In this document: positions 26,482 to 36,588 of the stretch, in pieces
Numbering within the stretch: the stretch's first letter is position 1
Layout: each line of letters begins with the position of its first letter
Assembly: GCA_964291275.2 (NCBI GenBank)
Contig: OZ219799.1
Location: forward strand, 1,240,001-1,304,000
DNA from: Bin80 sp964291275
GTDB lineage: Bacteria; Bacteroidota; Rhodothermia; Rhodothermales; Bin80
Direction: 5' to 3'
DNA: 64,000 nt
Notes under the pieces: generated by a model
What the model saw: the letters and a program-made list of their open reading frames with translations, nothing else
Told to the model about the DNA's origin: nothing
Databases searched by the model: none
Program-made: the position numbers and the translations under genes

Positions 26482-27789
26482 ATGATTAATCGATACACTC
26501 ATCCAGCCATGCGTACCCTCTGGAGTGAACAGCGCCAGTTTGAGGTATGGCTTGAAGTGGAGCTGGCCGCTTGTGAAGCTTGGTCCAGGGTCGGAGTTAT
26601 TCCCGAAGAAGACGTCAAAAAACTCCGAAAACATGCATCTTTTGACCTGCAGCGTATTCACGAAATCGAGCAATCTACCCGACATGATGTAGTTGCTTTT
26701 ACACGTGCAGTCAGCGAAGGACTTGGACCGGAAAAGAAATGGGTACACTATGGTCTGACTTCATCGGATGTAGTGGATACGGCTTGGTCGGTGCGTCTTC
26801 TGGAAGCCAACAGACTCATTGAGGAAGCTATCGGGTCCTTGCTGGAGGTCTTGTATGACCGGGCGCTTGAACACCGGCATACGCTTATGATGGGTAGAAC
26901 GCACGGTGTGCATGCGGAGCCAACCACGTTCGGACTAAAACTTGCGCTCTATTATGCGGAAATGAGGCGCAACCTAGAGCGGTTCAAGGCTTCGGCTGAA
27001 GGTATGCGAATCGGAAAGTTGTCTGGTGCGGTTGGGACCTTTGCGCATACTCCGCCGGAGGTCGAACAAATAACCTGCGAAATTCTCGGCCTTGAGCCGG
27101 AGCCGATTGCCACGCAGGTCATCCAGCGGGATCGTCACGCCCATCACGTGAGTACGCTGGCACTCATTGGGGCCAGCCTCGAGAAGATGGCCGTAGAAAT
27201 ACGCCACTTGCAGCGCAGCGAAGTGCGTGAGGTTGAAGAGGCCTTTGGTAAAGGCCAGAAAGGCTCCAGTGCCATGCCGCATAAACGCAACCCCATAGGT
27301 AGCGAGAACATCACCGGCTGTGCCCGATTACTGCGCGGCTATATGGTGTCAGCCATGGAAAACGTAGCTCTATGGCATGAGCGGGATATATCACATTCCA
27401 GTGTCGAGCGTGTCATCCTACCCGATGCAACGACGGTATTGCACTACGCACTACTCAGGTCGACACGGATCTTGCGAAATCTGGTTGTGAATGCCGAACG
27501 CATGCGGAAAAATTTGGATGCGACCCATGGTCTGTACAACAGTCAACGGCTGATGCTTAGATTGATTGACTGCGGATTGACACGTGAAGCAGCTTACGAT
27601 CTGGTCCAACCATTAGCCATGCAAAGCTGGCAAAACGGTCAGAGATTTCAGTCATTAGTGATGTCCTCGGATGCGATAATGGCACATATCTCACCGGAAG
27701 AAGTGGGGAAACTTTTCGATGCAACGTACCACACGAAACATGTGGACTTGCTCTTGGCACGTGCGGGGATTCGGGATCACGCTTCTTGA
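26482..27789 (+). CDS. purB: Adenylosuccinate lyase
   Basis: A 435-residue enzyme of the fumarase/aspartase superfamily that cleaves SAICAR and adenylosuccinate in purine synthesis. The N-terminus MINRYTHPAMRTLWSEQ fits the family, so the ATG at 26482 is chosen over the longer frame (from 26440). Conserved segments are TRHDVVAFTRAVSEGLG, HYGLTSSDVVDTA, MMGRTHGVHAEPTTFG and the signature loop KGSSAMPHKRNPIGSENITG with the catalytic Ser. Length is normal for the short bacterial class. It is followed by about 270 bp with no recognisable gene before the TonB receptor. Confidence 0.95.
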   Translation: MINRYTHPAMRTLWSEQRQFEVWLEVELAACEAWSRVGVIPEEDVKKLRKHASFDLQRIHEIEQSTRHDVVAFTRAVSEGLGPEKKWVHYGLTSSDVVDTAWSVRLLEANRLIEEAIGSLLEVLYDRALEHRHTLMMGRTHGVHAEPTTFGLKLALYYAEMRRNLERFKASAEGMRIGKLSGAVGTFAHTPPEVEQITCEILGLEPEPIATQVIQRDRHAHHVSTLALIGASLEKMAVEIRHLQRSEVREVEEAFGKGQKGSSAMPHKRNPIGSENITGCARLLRGYMVSAMENVALWHERDISHSSVERVILPDATTVLHYALLRSTRILRNLVVNAERMRKNLDATHGLYNSQRLMLRLIDCGLTREAAYDLVQPLAMQSWQNGQRFQSLVMSSDAIMAHISPEEVGKLFDATYHTKHVDLLLARAGIRDHAS

Positions 27790-28063
27790 TTCTTATGGAA
27801 ATTATATCCATGAGTAAGTAGGAGTTTTTTGGTCAGGACAGACCCACTAGGCCGGATAGCCGTCCGACCCAGAGCAATTCGAGTATGTGGCTTGTGGTCA
27901 TGCGGACCTGAATGCGGCCGCAACATAGGGGTTACCGATTGGGACAACTGCACGGCGAGGGGCGTTCGGGTTACCGACCCCTAAGACCTGTGAAATGGAC
28001 GTGTATGGAACTACATAATGGTTATCTTACATTATGATTTCCATGGGTTGAATAAACACTATC

Positions 28064-30889
28064 ATGACAAGTCATAACATCATTCTCAGATTGATCGTCG
28101 GTCTCGGGCTATGCTGTATTGCTGCCCCAATTTTCGCACAGACGGGTACAATCATTGGGAAGGTTATTGATTCCGAGACTGGTCAGCCACTGACCGGTGC
28201 CAGCGTGTTGGTAGTTGGAACGGGTACGGGGAGCGCAACCGATGTTGAAGGGGATTTTGAGATTCTAAACCTTACCCCCGGGGCATATACTTTGCGAATC
28301 AGCTTTGTAGGCTATGCTGCTCAGGAGTCCGTGATAGAGTTGGCAGAGGGCGAGCAGCATGTGTGGAATGTTGCCTTGGTTCCAGGCACCGATTTGAATC
28401 CTATCCAAGTGACAGCCGGGCGACACCAAGAAATGGCGCTGGATGCGCCTGCATCAATTGACATAGTAACCGCGCGTGATATTCAGTTGGAAGTCGCACC
28501 GTCCACAGTCAAAGCACTGCGTAACATCACCGGGTTGGATATAGTGCAAACCGGAGTAGATCGTCATGAGGTTGCTTTGCGGGGTTTTAATGATACGTTT
28601 TCGAGGGCTACACATGTGCTCACCGATTATCGGGATGCGGGTGCGGCATCCATTGGCGTAAATCTGCATAATGTAATGCCGGCTTTGGCGATCGATACCG
28701 AGCGGATAGAAGTTGTACGCGGACCGGGATCGGCACTTTATGGCCCTGGTGTGGACTCAGGCGTGATCCACTACATTTCCAAAGATGCTTTTAGCTACCC
28801 AGGTGGTACAATATCTGTGAGTGGGGGGCAGAGATCTATGCTTAATCTTGAAGGGCGTATTGCAACAGTCTTCGGTAAAAACCTTGGTGTAAAGCTGCTT
28901 GGCAGCTATGGGACGGCCGAGGATTTTGCGCTTAGAAGCTGTGATGCTGCTCTTATTGAAGCCGAGAGATTCAGCGAATGTGCCGATCCAGAGGATGCGG
29001 TTCAGCTGTTCGTAGATGGCATACGCGAGACCAGATTCAAGAAACTGGTGCTATCCGGTAACGTGGATTGGCGAATCGGTGCTAAGACAACGCTATCTCT
29101 CAACGGGGGCTTCGGTGGTTTTGATGGAACAACGTTGACCGGTGTTGGCACGGTTCAGGCCAAGGACTTTATATATAGGTACGGACAGATTCGGCTCTCC
29201 AGTGGACCCTTCTTCTTGCAGGCTTATTTAAATTCGAATGATTCGGGCAATTCGTACGTGTATGGTGGTGATCCGGTCGTAGAGTACTCGGACGAGTACA
29301 CGATTCAGGCCCAATATGCGAAGGAAATAACTCCCCGCCAGCAGTTGGTCGGAGGAGTTGATCTCACATTCGATCGCCCTGATACTAGGGGGACAGTGCT
29401 AGGACGCAACGAATACATCGACAATATCGATGAGTATGGTGCTTATTTGCAATCGACAACGAAGATTTCTGAAAAGCTGGATTTAATCCTGGCGCTTCGC
29501 GGAGATTACAATAATGTGGAAGACAAAATTCAGATGTCTCCGCGATTTGCGGTAGTAGTAAAGCCGACCCCGACTTCGAGTTTACGTGCGACATATAACC
29601 GCAGTTTTTCGTCACCGGATGCAACCGGATATTTCCTGGATTTGGTGGCGGCTTCACTCGGGGGACTCAATGTACGGGCACGTGGTGGAGCTACCGGGTT
29701 CACCTACACCAGAAACCCTGACTATCTGGATCTGGGAGCCCCGTCTGCGCTTGTAGCTTCCAGCATGCTTCCAGGCATGGAAGGTGCATCTGTTCCTGTT
29801 GGAATCGACACTGGGGTAATATATGGCCTCATGTACGAAGGACTGGCCGCTATTCCAGATGCGGAATTGGTGGATCTGCTCACTGATGCAGGACTCAATA
29901 TTCCCGCACAGCTTATTCCTCTCCTGAGAGAAGGGCTTAGCCCGGCAGTAACCCCCATTCAGGGGTTCAGTCCTGGAGTTTTGGGTATCCTGAACCTGAG
30001 CACACTTACACTTACCACCGGACCTGAGGTGGATAATCTCCAGGATGTAGAGCCGATCAAGCAGACGGTCTCCCAGTCGTGGGAGATTGGGTACAAGGGA
30101 ATTATCAGCGATAAGGTGCTGTTAGCGGTTGATGGCTATTTCGCAAAGCGGAAAAATTTTACCGGTGCACTTCAGGTTAAGACGCCATTCGTACTCGTTC
30201 CCAATCTGCAACAGGATTTGATCCGAGATATCGCGGCAGGGCTTACAGCAAACGATCAGATATCGAGTGCACTCGGATTGTTTGGTCTGACCCCCCAGCT
30301 GGCTGCGGAAATGTTGGTCGGCATAGCCGGCAGCGATCTGCCCGATGGCGAAACACCAGTTGCAATTGTACAGCCTAACGAGAACAACAAAGGGGAAGGA
30401 TATTTTCCAGAACTCATGCTCGGTTACCCTAACTTTGGAAGCATCCAGTATTTTGGCATGGATGTCTCAATGCAGGTGATTGCCTCTGATGCTCTGACTC
30501 TTTTTGGGAATGCATCTTGGATTAGTGACGATTACTTTGATCACACCGAAGTTGGGGAAGAATCTGAAGACTTGGCGTTGGCGCTTAATGCACCAGGCTT
30601 TAAGGTTAAACTAGGTGGGCAGTATCGACACAGAAGTGGACTGTCGCTCAACGCATCTGGACGATTCACTAAGGGTTTTCTGGTGATTTCAGGTCAATAT
30701 GTAGGTGAAGTACAGAGCCACACCGTTATAGATGTTGGAGTAGGCTATGCTATCAGCCAAACCGGCATCCGGGCGGACTTGGGGATCAGTAACCTGTTTG
30801 GCAGTGACCATCGTGAATTTGTAGGTGCTCCCAGGCTTGGGCGGGTTGCCAATGCCCGACTCACCTACACAACCGATTGGGGAAGCTAA
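28064..30889 (+). CDS. TonB-dependent receptor, first of a tandem pair
   Basis: A 941-residue outer-membrane receptor. It has a signal peptide (about residues 1-25), then a carboxypeptidase-regulatory-like beta domain (GTIIGKVIDSETGQPLTGASVLV… LTPGAYTLRISFVGYAAQE, residues 27-110). The plug contains TVKALRNITGLDIVQTGVDRHEVALRGFND, and IEVVRGPGSALYGPGVDSGVIHYISK is the typical plug end; a long beta-barrel closes it. It probably imports a siderophore, vitamin or other large substrate. The next gene is a full-length paralogue, and no SusD partner accompanies either. Proximity to feo is about 4 kb, so an iron role is possible but unproven. Confidence 0.9.
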   Translation: MTSHNIILRLIVGLGLCCIAAPIFAQTGTIIGKVIDSETGQPLTGASVLVVGTGTGSATDVEGDFEILNLTPGAYTLRISFVGYAAQESVIELAEGEQHVWNVALVPGTDLNPIQVTAGRHQEMALDAPASIDIVTARDIQLEVAPSTVKALRNITGLDIVQTGVDRHEVALRGFNDTFSRATHVLTDYRDAGAASIGVNLHNVMPALAIDTERIEVVRGPGSALYGPGVDSGVIHYISKDAFSYPGGTISVSGGQRSMLNLEGRIATVFGKNLGVKLLGSYGTAEDFALRSCDAALIEAERFSECADPEDAVQLFVDGIRETRFKKLVLSGNVDWRIGAKTTLSLNGGFGGFDGTTLTGVGTVQAKDFIYRYGQIRLSSGPFFLQAYLNSNDSGNSYVYGGDPVVEYSDEYTIQAQYAKEITPRQQLVGGVDLTFDRPDTRGTVLGRNEYIDNIDEYGAYLQSTTKISEKLDLILALRGDYNNVEDKIQMSPRFAVVVKPTPTSSLRATYNRSFSSPDATGYFLDLVAASLGGLNVRARGGATGFTYTRNPDYLDLGAPSALVASSMLPGMEGASVPVGIDTGVIYGLMYEGLAAIPDAELVDLLTDAGLNIPAQLIPLLREGLSPAVTPIQGFSPGVLGILNLSTLTLTTGPEVDNLQDVEPIKQTVSQSWEIGYKGIISDKVLLAVDGYFAKRKNFTGALQVKTPFVLVPNLQQDLIRDIAAGLTANDQISSALGLFGLTPQLAAEMLVGIAGSDLPDGETPVAIVQPNENNKGEGYFPELMLGYPNFGSIQYFGMDVSMQVIASDALTLFGNASWISDDYFDHTEVGEESEDLALALNAPGFKVKLGGQYRHRSGLSLNASGRFTKGFLVISGQYVGEVQSHTVIDVGVGYAISQTGIRADLGISNLFGSDHREFVGAPRLGRVANARLTYTTDWGS

Positions 30890-31036
30890 GCGGTTATGTA
30901 GAATATTGAGCTGTTGTTGCTATCTTCGGATTATTGAGGTGTTCATTCAATTTTCGGTGAACACCGGCACGAGAGATTGGAGTAAGCTTGATAGCAACGC
31001 AGTAACATTTAGGTGCACATTACTTACGACGAAGAC

Positions 31037-33850
31037 ATGACTATTCGAAGCTTTTTTTTCAGCATTATTGTGCTGGTGTTTGCTTTAGCATTACCTGGCT
31101 GGGCGTTTTCTCAGGATACTTCCGTTGCCGGAACGGTCTCAGATTCAGAAAATGGTATGCCGCTGATAGGGGCGAATGTGATTCATGTTGAATCTCTGCA
31201 GGGAACGGCTACCGACGAAGAGGGGGGATACACACTCAGTGGTATCTCTGTGGGCACTAACACGATTCGAGTGTCCTTTACAGGATACAGGTCCTTCGAA
31301 ACCGAGGTAGAGATTTCTGAGGGGGAGGTTTATCTTTTGAATGTGGAGCTGGTACCTGGTATTGATTTGGATCAACTGCAAATTACCGCCAGCCGGAGGC
31401 AGGAGAAAGTGTTAGATTCGCCGTCATCTACTGATGTGATCCTGGCTCAGGATCTTAGAGGCGTGATCACTCCCACGACTGTGACCACGCTACGTAATGT
31501 CGCTGGGTTGGACATTGCACAGACCGGAGTAGATCGACACGAAGTGGTTCTTAGGGGCTTCAATAATGTCTTTTCAGGGGCTACGTTGGTTCTGACCGAT
31601 TATCGTGATGCGGGTTCGGCTTCGATTGGCGTGAATCTTCACAGCCTGATGCCCAACTTGATGGTAGATCTTGATCGTGTAGAGATTGTGCGTGGGCCCG
31701 GATCTGCACTTTATGGTGCAGGCGTTGATTCTGGCGTGATTCATTATATAACTAAGGATCCATTTACTCATCCTGGGGCCACAATCAGCGTTAGCGGTGG
31801 AGAACGTTCGCATCTGAATGTGCAGGCACGTGCTGCAACTGTGATAGGTAGACGTGTCGGTGTTAAGGTAACTGGATCGTATGCGACAGCTAATGATTTT
31901 GCTCTCGAATCCTGTGACCCAGGCCTATTGCAGGCCCGTGCATTTGATCAATGTCCTGACCCAGAAGACGCTGTACAGATTTTCGTGGATGGTATTCGGG
32001 AATCCGGATCCAGCAAATTCACTGTATCGGGAAACTTGGATTATCGTTTAGGATCCAGAACTAGACTTTCCCTGAATGCTGGAACTGCCGCGATGAATGG
32101 AACGGTCTTGAGTGGTGTGGGCACTATCCAAGGTGACGACTATCGCTATAAATTCTTCCAGGCGAGGTTATCCAGTGGTTCGTTTTTTGCGCAGTTTTTC
32201 GTAAACGCAAACGATTCGAGAGACAGCTATATCTATGGCGGTGATCCGGTTATTGAACATTCTCGCGAGTATGTAGGACAGGCGCAGTACGATATGCAAA
32301 TTGGCTCTAGGCAGTCACTGATCGTGGGCGCCGATCTGGAGCTCACACGTCCAGATACGAGAGGCACAGTCTTAGGACGCAATGAGCACCACGACAACAT
32401 AGACGAATACGGTGTGTACGGCCAATCAATCACTAGTATCGGAAACCGGGTTGAGTTAACCCTCGCGTTACGCGGAGATTACAACAATGTTGTAGACAAA
32501 TTCCAGGCGTCCCCTCGTGTTGGACTGGTAGTCAAACCCAATCCAACTTCGAGTTTCCGGGTAACCTATAACCGCAGCTTTTCTTCCCCGACAGCCACAA
32601 GTAACTGGTTGGATTTGGTGGCGGCTTCTCTTGGGGGGATCAATGTACGCGGTCGCGGTGCTGCTACCGGATTCACTTATGCACGGAACCCTGATTTCCT
32701 GGCAGTGGGAGCTCCAACAGATCTTGTTGCGTCCAGTTTGCTGCCCGGGTTCGAGGGAGCTCCGGTTCCCGTGGGCATAGGTACTGGCGATGTTTATGCC
32801 CTTATGTATGCGTCCCTTGCGGCAATTCCAGATCAAGAACTTGCCGATATGTTGGCGGCAGCCGGGCTGAATATACCCCTACCGTTGATTGCATCGCTCA
32901 AGCGGGGGTTGGGTCCAGAGAGTACCGTTGTGCAGGGCTTCAGTCCTGGAGTTTTGGGCGCACTCAACCTTAGCACACTTGGTATAGACTTAGGGTTGAC
33001 TGATCTAGAGGATGTAGGACCTCTCGAGCAGACAATTTCCCAAACGTTTGAGGTAGGGTACAAGGGCATTCTGAATGAGAACGTCCTATTCTCAGTGGAT
33101 GCTTATTACGCAACAAAGAAGAATTTTATAGGTGCTCTTCAAGTGCGCACACCACTTGTGCTGGTACCGACTTTGGCTCAGGACCTTGTTCGTGATATTT
33201 CCACTGGGATTGCAAACAATGCTACGTTGGCGCTTGCACTCGGGCTTTTCAACCTGTCAGCGGAGCAGGCGGCTCAACTTCTGGTGGATCTGGCCGGCAG
33301 TTCTTTACCTAGTGCGAGCACCCCCGTAGCAATAGTTCAGCCTAACGAGAACAACCCGGGGGTAGGCCAGATACCCGAGATCATGTTGTCATACCCTAAT
33401 TTTGGTGATCTTGGATATTACGGTGTGGACGCTTCTCTTCAAGTGATCGCCTCACGGGCACTCACATTGTTCGGAAATCTGTCGTGGGTGAGCGATGATT
33501 TTTTTGATCACACGGAGCTTAACGAAGAGTCTGAGGATAAGGTATTAGCCTTGAACGCGCCACCCCTTAAGTTAAAACTGGGTGGACAGTACCAGCATCG
33601 GAGTGGATTCAGTGTACATGCATCCGGTCGATATGTGAAGGGTTTTCGTATGATTTCCGGGCCGTATAATGGCAATGTGGAGTCTTATTTTGCAGTGGAT
33701 ATGGGCGTTGGTTATGAGATCAACCATGCTCTGCGCGCTGATCTTGGAATAAATAATGCGACCAACAGTGATCATCGGGAATTTGTTGGAGCTCCCAAGC
33801 TCGGCCGGATTGCGAGTGCGCGTCTGACTTACACCACTGATTGGAGGTAG
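31037..33850 (+). CDS. TonB-dependent receptor, second of a tandem pair
   Basis: A 937-residue paralogue of the preceding receptor with the same order: signal peptide, regulatory-like domain (TSVAGTVSDSENGMPLIGANVI), plug (TLRNVAGLDIAQTGVDRHEVVLRG; RVEIVRGPGSALYGAGVDSGVIHYITK) and barrel. Long barrel stretches are nearly identical to the first copy (for example RNPD…VGAPT…LVASS…LPG and VAIVQPNENN), while the N-terminal domains differ more. The ATG at 31037 starts MTIRSFFFSIIVLVFALALP, a clear signal peptide; the frame opens 8 codons earlier. The 147-bp gap suggests a separate promoter or short untranslated spacer. The pair probably arose by tandem duplication and diverged in ligand. Confidence 0.9.
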   Translation: MTIRSFFFSIIVLVFALALPGWAFSQDTSVAGTVSDSENGMPLIGANVIHVESLQGTATDEEGGYTLSGISVGTNTIRVSFTGYRSFETEVEISEGEVYLLNVELVPGIDLDQLQITASRRQEKVLDSPSSTDVILAQDLRGVITPTTVTTLRNVAGLDIAQTGVDRHEVVLRGFNNVFSGATLVLTDYRDAGSASIGVNLHSLMPNLMVDLDRVEIVRGPGSALYGAGVDSGVIHYITKDPFTHPGATISVSGGERSHLNVQARAATVIGRRVGVKVTGSYATANDFALESCDPGLLQARAFDQCPDPEDAVQIFVDGIRESGSSKFTVSGNLDYRLGSRTRLSLNAGTAAMNGTVLSGVGTIQGDDYRYKFFQARLSSGSFFAQFFVNANDSRDSYIYGGDPVIEHSREYVGQAQYDMQIGSRQSLIVGADLELTRPDTRGTVLGRNEHHDNIDEYGVYGQSITSIGNRVELTLALRGDYNNVVDKFQASPRVGLVVKPNPTSSFRVTYNRSFSSPTATSNWLDLVAASLGGINVRGRGAATGFTYARNPDFLAVGAPTDLVASSLLPGFEGAPVPVGIGTGDVYALMYASLAAIPDQELADMLAAAGLNIPLPLIASLKRGLGPESTVVQGFSPGVLGALNLSTLGIDLGLTDLEDVGPLEQTISQTFEVGYKGILNENVLFSVDAYYATKKNFIGALQVRTPLVLVPTLAQDLVRDISTGIANNATLALALGLFNLSAEQAAQLLVDLAGSSLPSASTPVAIVQPNENNPGVGQIPEIMLSYPNFGDLGYYGVDASLQVIASRALTLFGNLSWVSDDFFDHTELNEESEDKVLALNAPPLKLKLGGQYQHRSGFSVHASGRYVKGFRMISGPYNGNVESYFAVDMGVGYEINHALRADLGINNATNSDHREFVGAPKLGRIASARLTYTTDWR

Positions 33851-33913
33851 TATGGGTTGTGAATATTTCGCAACTGTTTGGGAATCCACGCTACAAAAAT
33901 CCCGGAGTAATGA

Positions 33914-34262
33914 ATGAGATATTGGAGATTTGTCTTCGTTGCACTCATAACGTTCGGAGGGTGCAGGGAGTATGTTGACTCAGAATTGGTTTACGAACCC
34001 GATGGCTCTGAGGTGATACGTTTCAGTGCCGACTCTCTGGTCAATTATACTTTGAATGGTAGGGTGTTCACGAGTTCTGATTCTCTTGGATCACCCTTAT
34101 TCATTGCGACTAGCGAACGCCGCATCTATGTCGGAGACAATAAGGCGACTCAGTCCTTGTTAGTGTTCAATCGTAACACAGGAGAGTTTATAATGTCAGC
34201 TGGAGAAAGGGGTCAAGGACCACGTGAGATCAACTACTTGTGGGCAATGGATTTTAAGCCTG
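33914..34262 (+). pseudogene. 6-bladed beta-propeller lipoprotein, truncated at island junction
   Basis: The gene starts with a lipoprotein signal (FVALITFGGC) and continues with sequence typical of Bacteroidota 6-bladed beta-propeller lipoproteins (PLFIATSERRIYVGDNKATQSLLVFNRNTGEFIMSAGERGQGPREINYLWAMDFKPG). At about residue 116 (near 34262) the sequence changes abruptly to GC-rich, arginine/proline-rich reading without family similarity, and the frame only runs on by chance to 34711. The remaining roughly 250 residues of the propeller are missing from the window. The break marks the left edge of an acquired island. Confidence 0.72.
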
Positions 34263-34467
34263 GAATCGATCCTTCCCTCCGCAGTTTGGGCAGGGGCCCA
34301 CCAGGCACTGCCCGCGGCGCTTGGCGTCAGGGTTCCAGTCCTGATAGGCCCGGGCAAAATCCGGGCGGGAACCTGTTACGCTATTGTGCATTGAAGGCAC
34401 CACTTTCTTGTTTGTCCTGTGCCCCTCTGCGTCTCCTTGCTTCGGGGCCTTTTTTTTTGGCTTTTCG

Positions 34468-34662
34468 TCATTTGGGCGAGCTCTTTTCTGTCTCCGTTTG
34501 CTCGGGAAAAGTCTCGCGAAGCTGCTCGAGCCCCAATTCCACCGACTTCCGTATGATGGCGCTGTTGCTCCGGTGCAGGTTTTCCGCCATTCGCTCGATC
34601 TGCTGCCAGAGCGGGTGCGGCAGGCGCGTCGCCGCGACTCTCATTTTCTGTGCTGATTTCAT
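34468..34662 (-). CDS. Ribbon-helix-helix DNA-binding protein
   Basis: A 64-residue protein with a ribbon-helix-helix core (MRVAATRLPHPLWQQIERMAENLHRSNSAIIRKSVELGLEQL), similar to CopG/Arc/MetJ-type regulators found on plasmids and integrated elements. No toxin gene is adjacent. It belongs to the GC-rich island and lies next to the integrase remnant. It may be an autorepressor or partition-type accessory of the lost element. Confidence 0.6.
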   Translation of the reverse strand: MKSAQKMRVAATRLPHPLWQQIERMAENLHRSNSAIIRKSVELGLEQLRETFPEQTETEKSSPK

Positions 34663-34828
34663 TTCTTTGGCCCCTCCGGGCGGCTTGATAGTGTTAGGCT
34701 TTGCTTCATGAAACGGCTAGGTTTACGGGGGTTTACCCTCGTTTACTGTCAGGGGTTCCCAGATCCGCGGGCGTCGGGGCTGCCCTGGCGAGGCTTCGCA
34801 AGGCTCCGAAACGGTTTCATGGCCTACT

Positions 34829-35077
34829 TTGTGCCTGCTTGCTCCGGACAGGCTCTGCAAGGCTGCGAGGCCATTTCAGCGTCTACTTTGCTCCGGTCTG
34901 TCCTGGACAGGCGGATCGGCGCAGTCCCTTGCGCGGGCCGGGGGCTCGCTCGTTGATTTGCAGACCGCCGGTCGCTGGCGCGATCCGTCGATGCCGGCCC
35001 GCTACTGTAAAGGGGAGATGGCGCGGCGCGGGGCGGTCGCCCACCTTCGCCCCTCCAAATCCGAGGGGCCGGAATAG
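34829..35077 (+). pseudogene. Tyrosine recombinase (phage integrase) C-terminal remnant
   Basis: The plus-strand frame ends with AQSLARAGGSLVDLQTAGRWRDPSMPARYCKGEMARRGAVAHLR, which matches the C-terminal end of tyrosine recombinases of integrative elements (…GxAQSLAxAGASLVELQTAGRWKSPxMPARYxRGELAARGAVARL). The nucleophile Tyr is present in MPARY. The region where HxxR should stand reads CSGLSWTGGSAQ, so His and Arg are lost, and the N-terminal domain is missing or out of frame upstream (about 34.7-34.83 kb). It indicates that the island entered by site-specific integration and that its recombinase has decayed. Confidence 0.65.
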
Positions 35078-35095
35078 TTGCGGCGGCCGGGGCGG

Positions 35096-36577
35096 TCAAA
35101 TGAGCACATAGACCACGGAAATGCGCGACCGGACAAGCCCGGTGTCCTGTGGGTTTTCTGTCCGAAGTTTGCTGTACAGGGCCTCCATCTCCGCCCTGAG
35201 CTTGGGCCCGTCAACGTCCTCCAGGGCCCGCGCGGCCACCTGCCTGCATGTTGTGTAGCTCGGCCCGCTCTTGATGGTAGCAGACACCCGGGCCTTTTCA
35301 CGCTTCCAGTACGGGTCCAGCGCCCGCGTCCACGTGTCCGTCAGTGCCTCCAGCGCTTGCAGGCTCAGCTCTTCGAACAGGCCCCGGGGCCGCTCGTTGG
35401 GATTAATCGCCCATGCCAGCGTTTCCAGGGGGGCCAGTATCCTCTCGGGGCGCAGATCGTATTCTTTCAGTTCTGGCAGGTGGCGGCGTACCTGCCGGAT
35501 CGCTTTCTTCTGCACATCGACGCGCCCGGGGGCGATGTGCAGGCCGGTTTCCTTCGTCCTGATATACGCATCCTCCAGGAGGCGTGCACAGCCGATCTGA
35601 TTCCGCTTGCCCCCTCCGGGCGTCACTGCCAGAAGCCTTGGGGGGCTTGCCGGGCGGCGCTTGATTCTGTCCCCCACCGCGCCCCTCAGGTGAAAGATGG
35701 TTGTGTCTCCGCCGCCGGGCAGGATGCCCAGCTCTGCGCCCCATATCCCCATGTCACTCTCCCCGACATCCCGCTCGACTTTGCGGTACACGGCGTCGCT
35801 CAGCGCTTTCCGGATGCGCTTCAGGACGTCGCCGTAGTGGTTGTCGCGCAATTCCCGTGGTGCGCGGATGAAGCCTATTGCCTTGTAAAAGTTGTGCTCG
35901 GCGGCGTCCTGCGTTTTCCGCCTGACCGCAGGAGCTTTCCTGGCCGTCAGAGCGCGGCCCTGTTCGATCCGGAGCCCCACGTTTCCGTCCGATGTCAGGT
36001 CCGGCGTCGGGATGTCTGCCAGGTAATAGTGAATCACGTCCTCGGGGGCGTTGACTCGGTCGATTCTCCCGAGGCCCTGTACCAGTTGCACCACGCTCGA
36101 TGCCACGCTGATACACACCAGCGCATCGCAGCGCTGCATGTTAACGCCTTCTACCATCTGGTAGGTCATGAAGACCGACGCGCTCCCTGTTACCCGCCGT
36201 TCTCCGGTCTCCGAGAAAAGGGGCTCGATGTCCTTGCCGCGTTTATAATGCTTGTATGGCGTTTCCCCCTTGGGCTCCTCTTTCGATGTGATGACGTACA
36301 CCTGGTCGTGGCATCCCTGCTCCACCAGCCTGGTCGCGTAAAACTCGAGGGGCGGCACTCGCCCGGCTATGAAAACTACCCGTTTGTGCCGCGCCTGAAT
36401 ATCCAGCAACGCTTCCACGCATCTTTGCTGCATTTTCTCTATGAGTCGGGATTGAAGCAGCTTCTCGACACGGTCGCAAATCTGGGTCGGTGCGGGCTCG
36501 AAGAGTTGAAGCTGCAGAGCAGGCTTGGCCTGCCCATTACCCAACTTTTTGACTTGACATTCTGAACAGTGCCCCAT
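35096..36577 (-). CDS. Helicase C-terminal fragment, N-terminus lost at IS4 junction
   Basis: A 493-residue frame. Residues about 55-190 resemble a superfamily-2 helicase C-terminal RecA domain (RHKRVVFIAGRVPPLEF, FMTYQMVEGVNMQRCDALVCIS, and motif VI-like VVQLVQGLGRIDRVN). No Walker A or DEAH box is present anywhere in the frame, so the N-terminal ATPase half is missing. The frame begins 12 bp from the start of the IS4 transposase gene that reads the other way, which explains the loss. The C-terminal roughly 300 residues are basic and unassigned. It is probably a relic of a plasmid or phage replication/defence helicase and is unlikely to be functional. Confidence 0.65.
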   Translation of the reverse strand: MGHCSECQVKKLGNGQAKPALQLQLFEPAPTQICDRVEKLLQSRLIEKMQQRCVEALLDIQARHKRVVFIAGRVPPLEFYATRLVEQGCHDQVYVITSKEEPKGETPYKHYKRGKDIEPLFSETGERRVTGSASVFMTYQMVEGVNMQRCDALVCISVASSVVQLVQGLGRIDRVNAPEDVIHYYLADIPTPDLTSDGNVGLRIEQGRALTARKAPAVRRKTQDAAEHNFYKAIGFIRAPRELRDNHYGDVLKRIRKALSDAVYRKVERDVGESDMGIWGAELGILPGGGDTTIFHLRGAVGDRIKRRPASPPRLLAVTPGGGKRNQIGCARLLEDAYIRTKETGLHIAPGRVDVQKKAIRQVRRHLPELKEYDLRPERILAPLETLAWAINPNERPRGLFEELSLQALEALTDTWTRALDPYWKREKARVSATIKSGPSYTTCRQVAARALEDVDGPKLRAEMEALYSKLRTENPQDTGLVRSRISVVYVLI

Positions 36578-36588
36578 ATATTGGTGGC

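Noticed and set aside
27790..28063. Riboswitch or small RNA before the TonB receptor
   Set aside because: The stretch contains some GC-rich short palindromic pieces but no fold I could match to a known class.
33914..34711. Intact 265-residue lipoprotein
   Set aside because: After about residue 116 composition changes abruptly to GC-rich, Arg/Pro-rich sequence; the frame continues by chance.
35078..36565. 495-codon plus-strand open frame
   Set aside because: It is the antisense mirror of the helicase fragment, whose sequence shows family motifs; the plus frame has none and is kept open by GC-rich composition.
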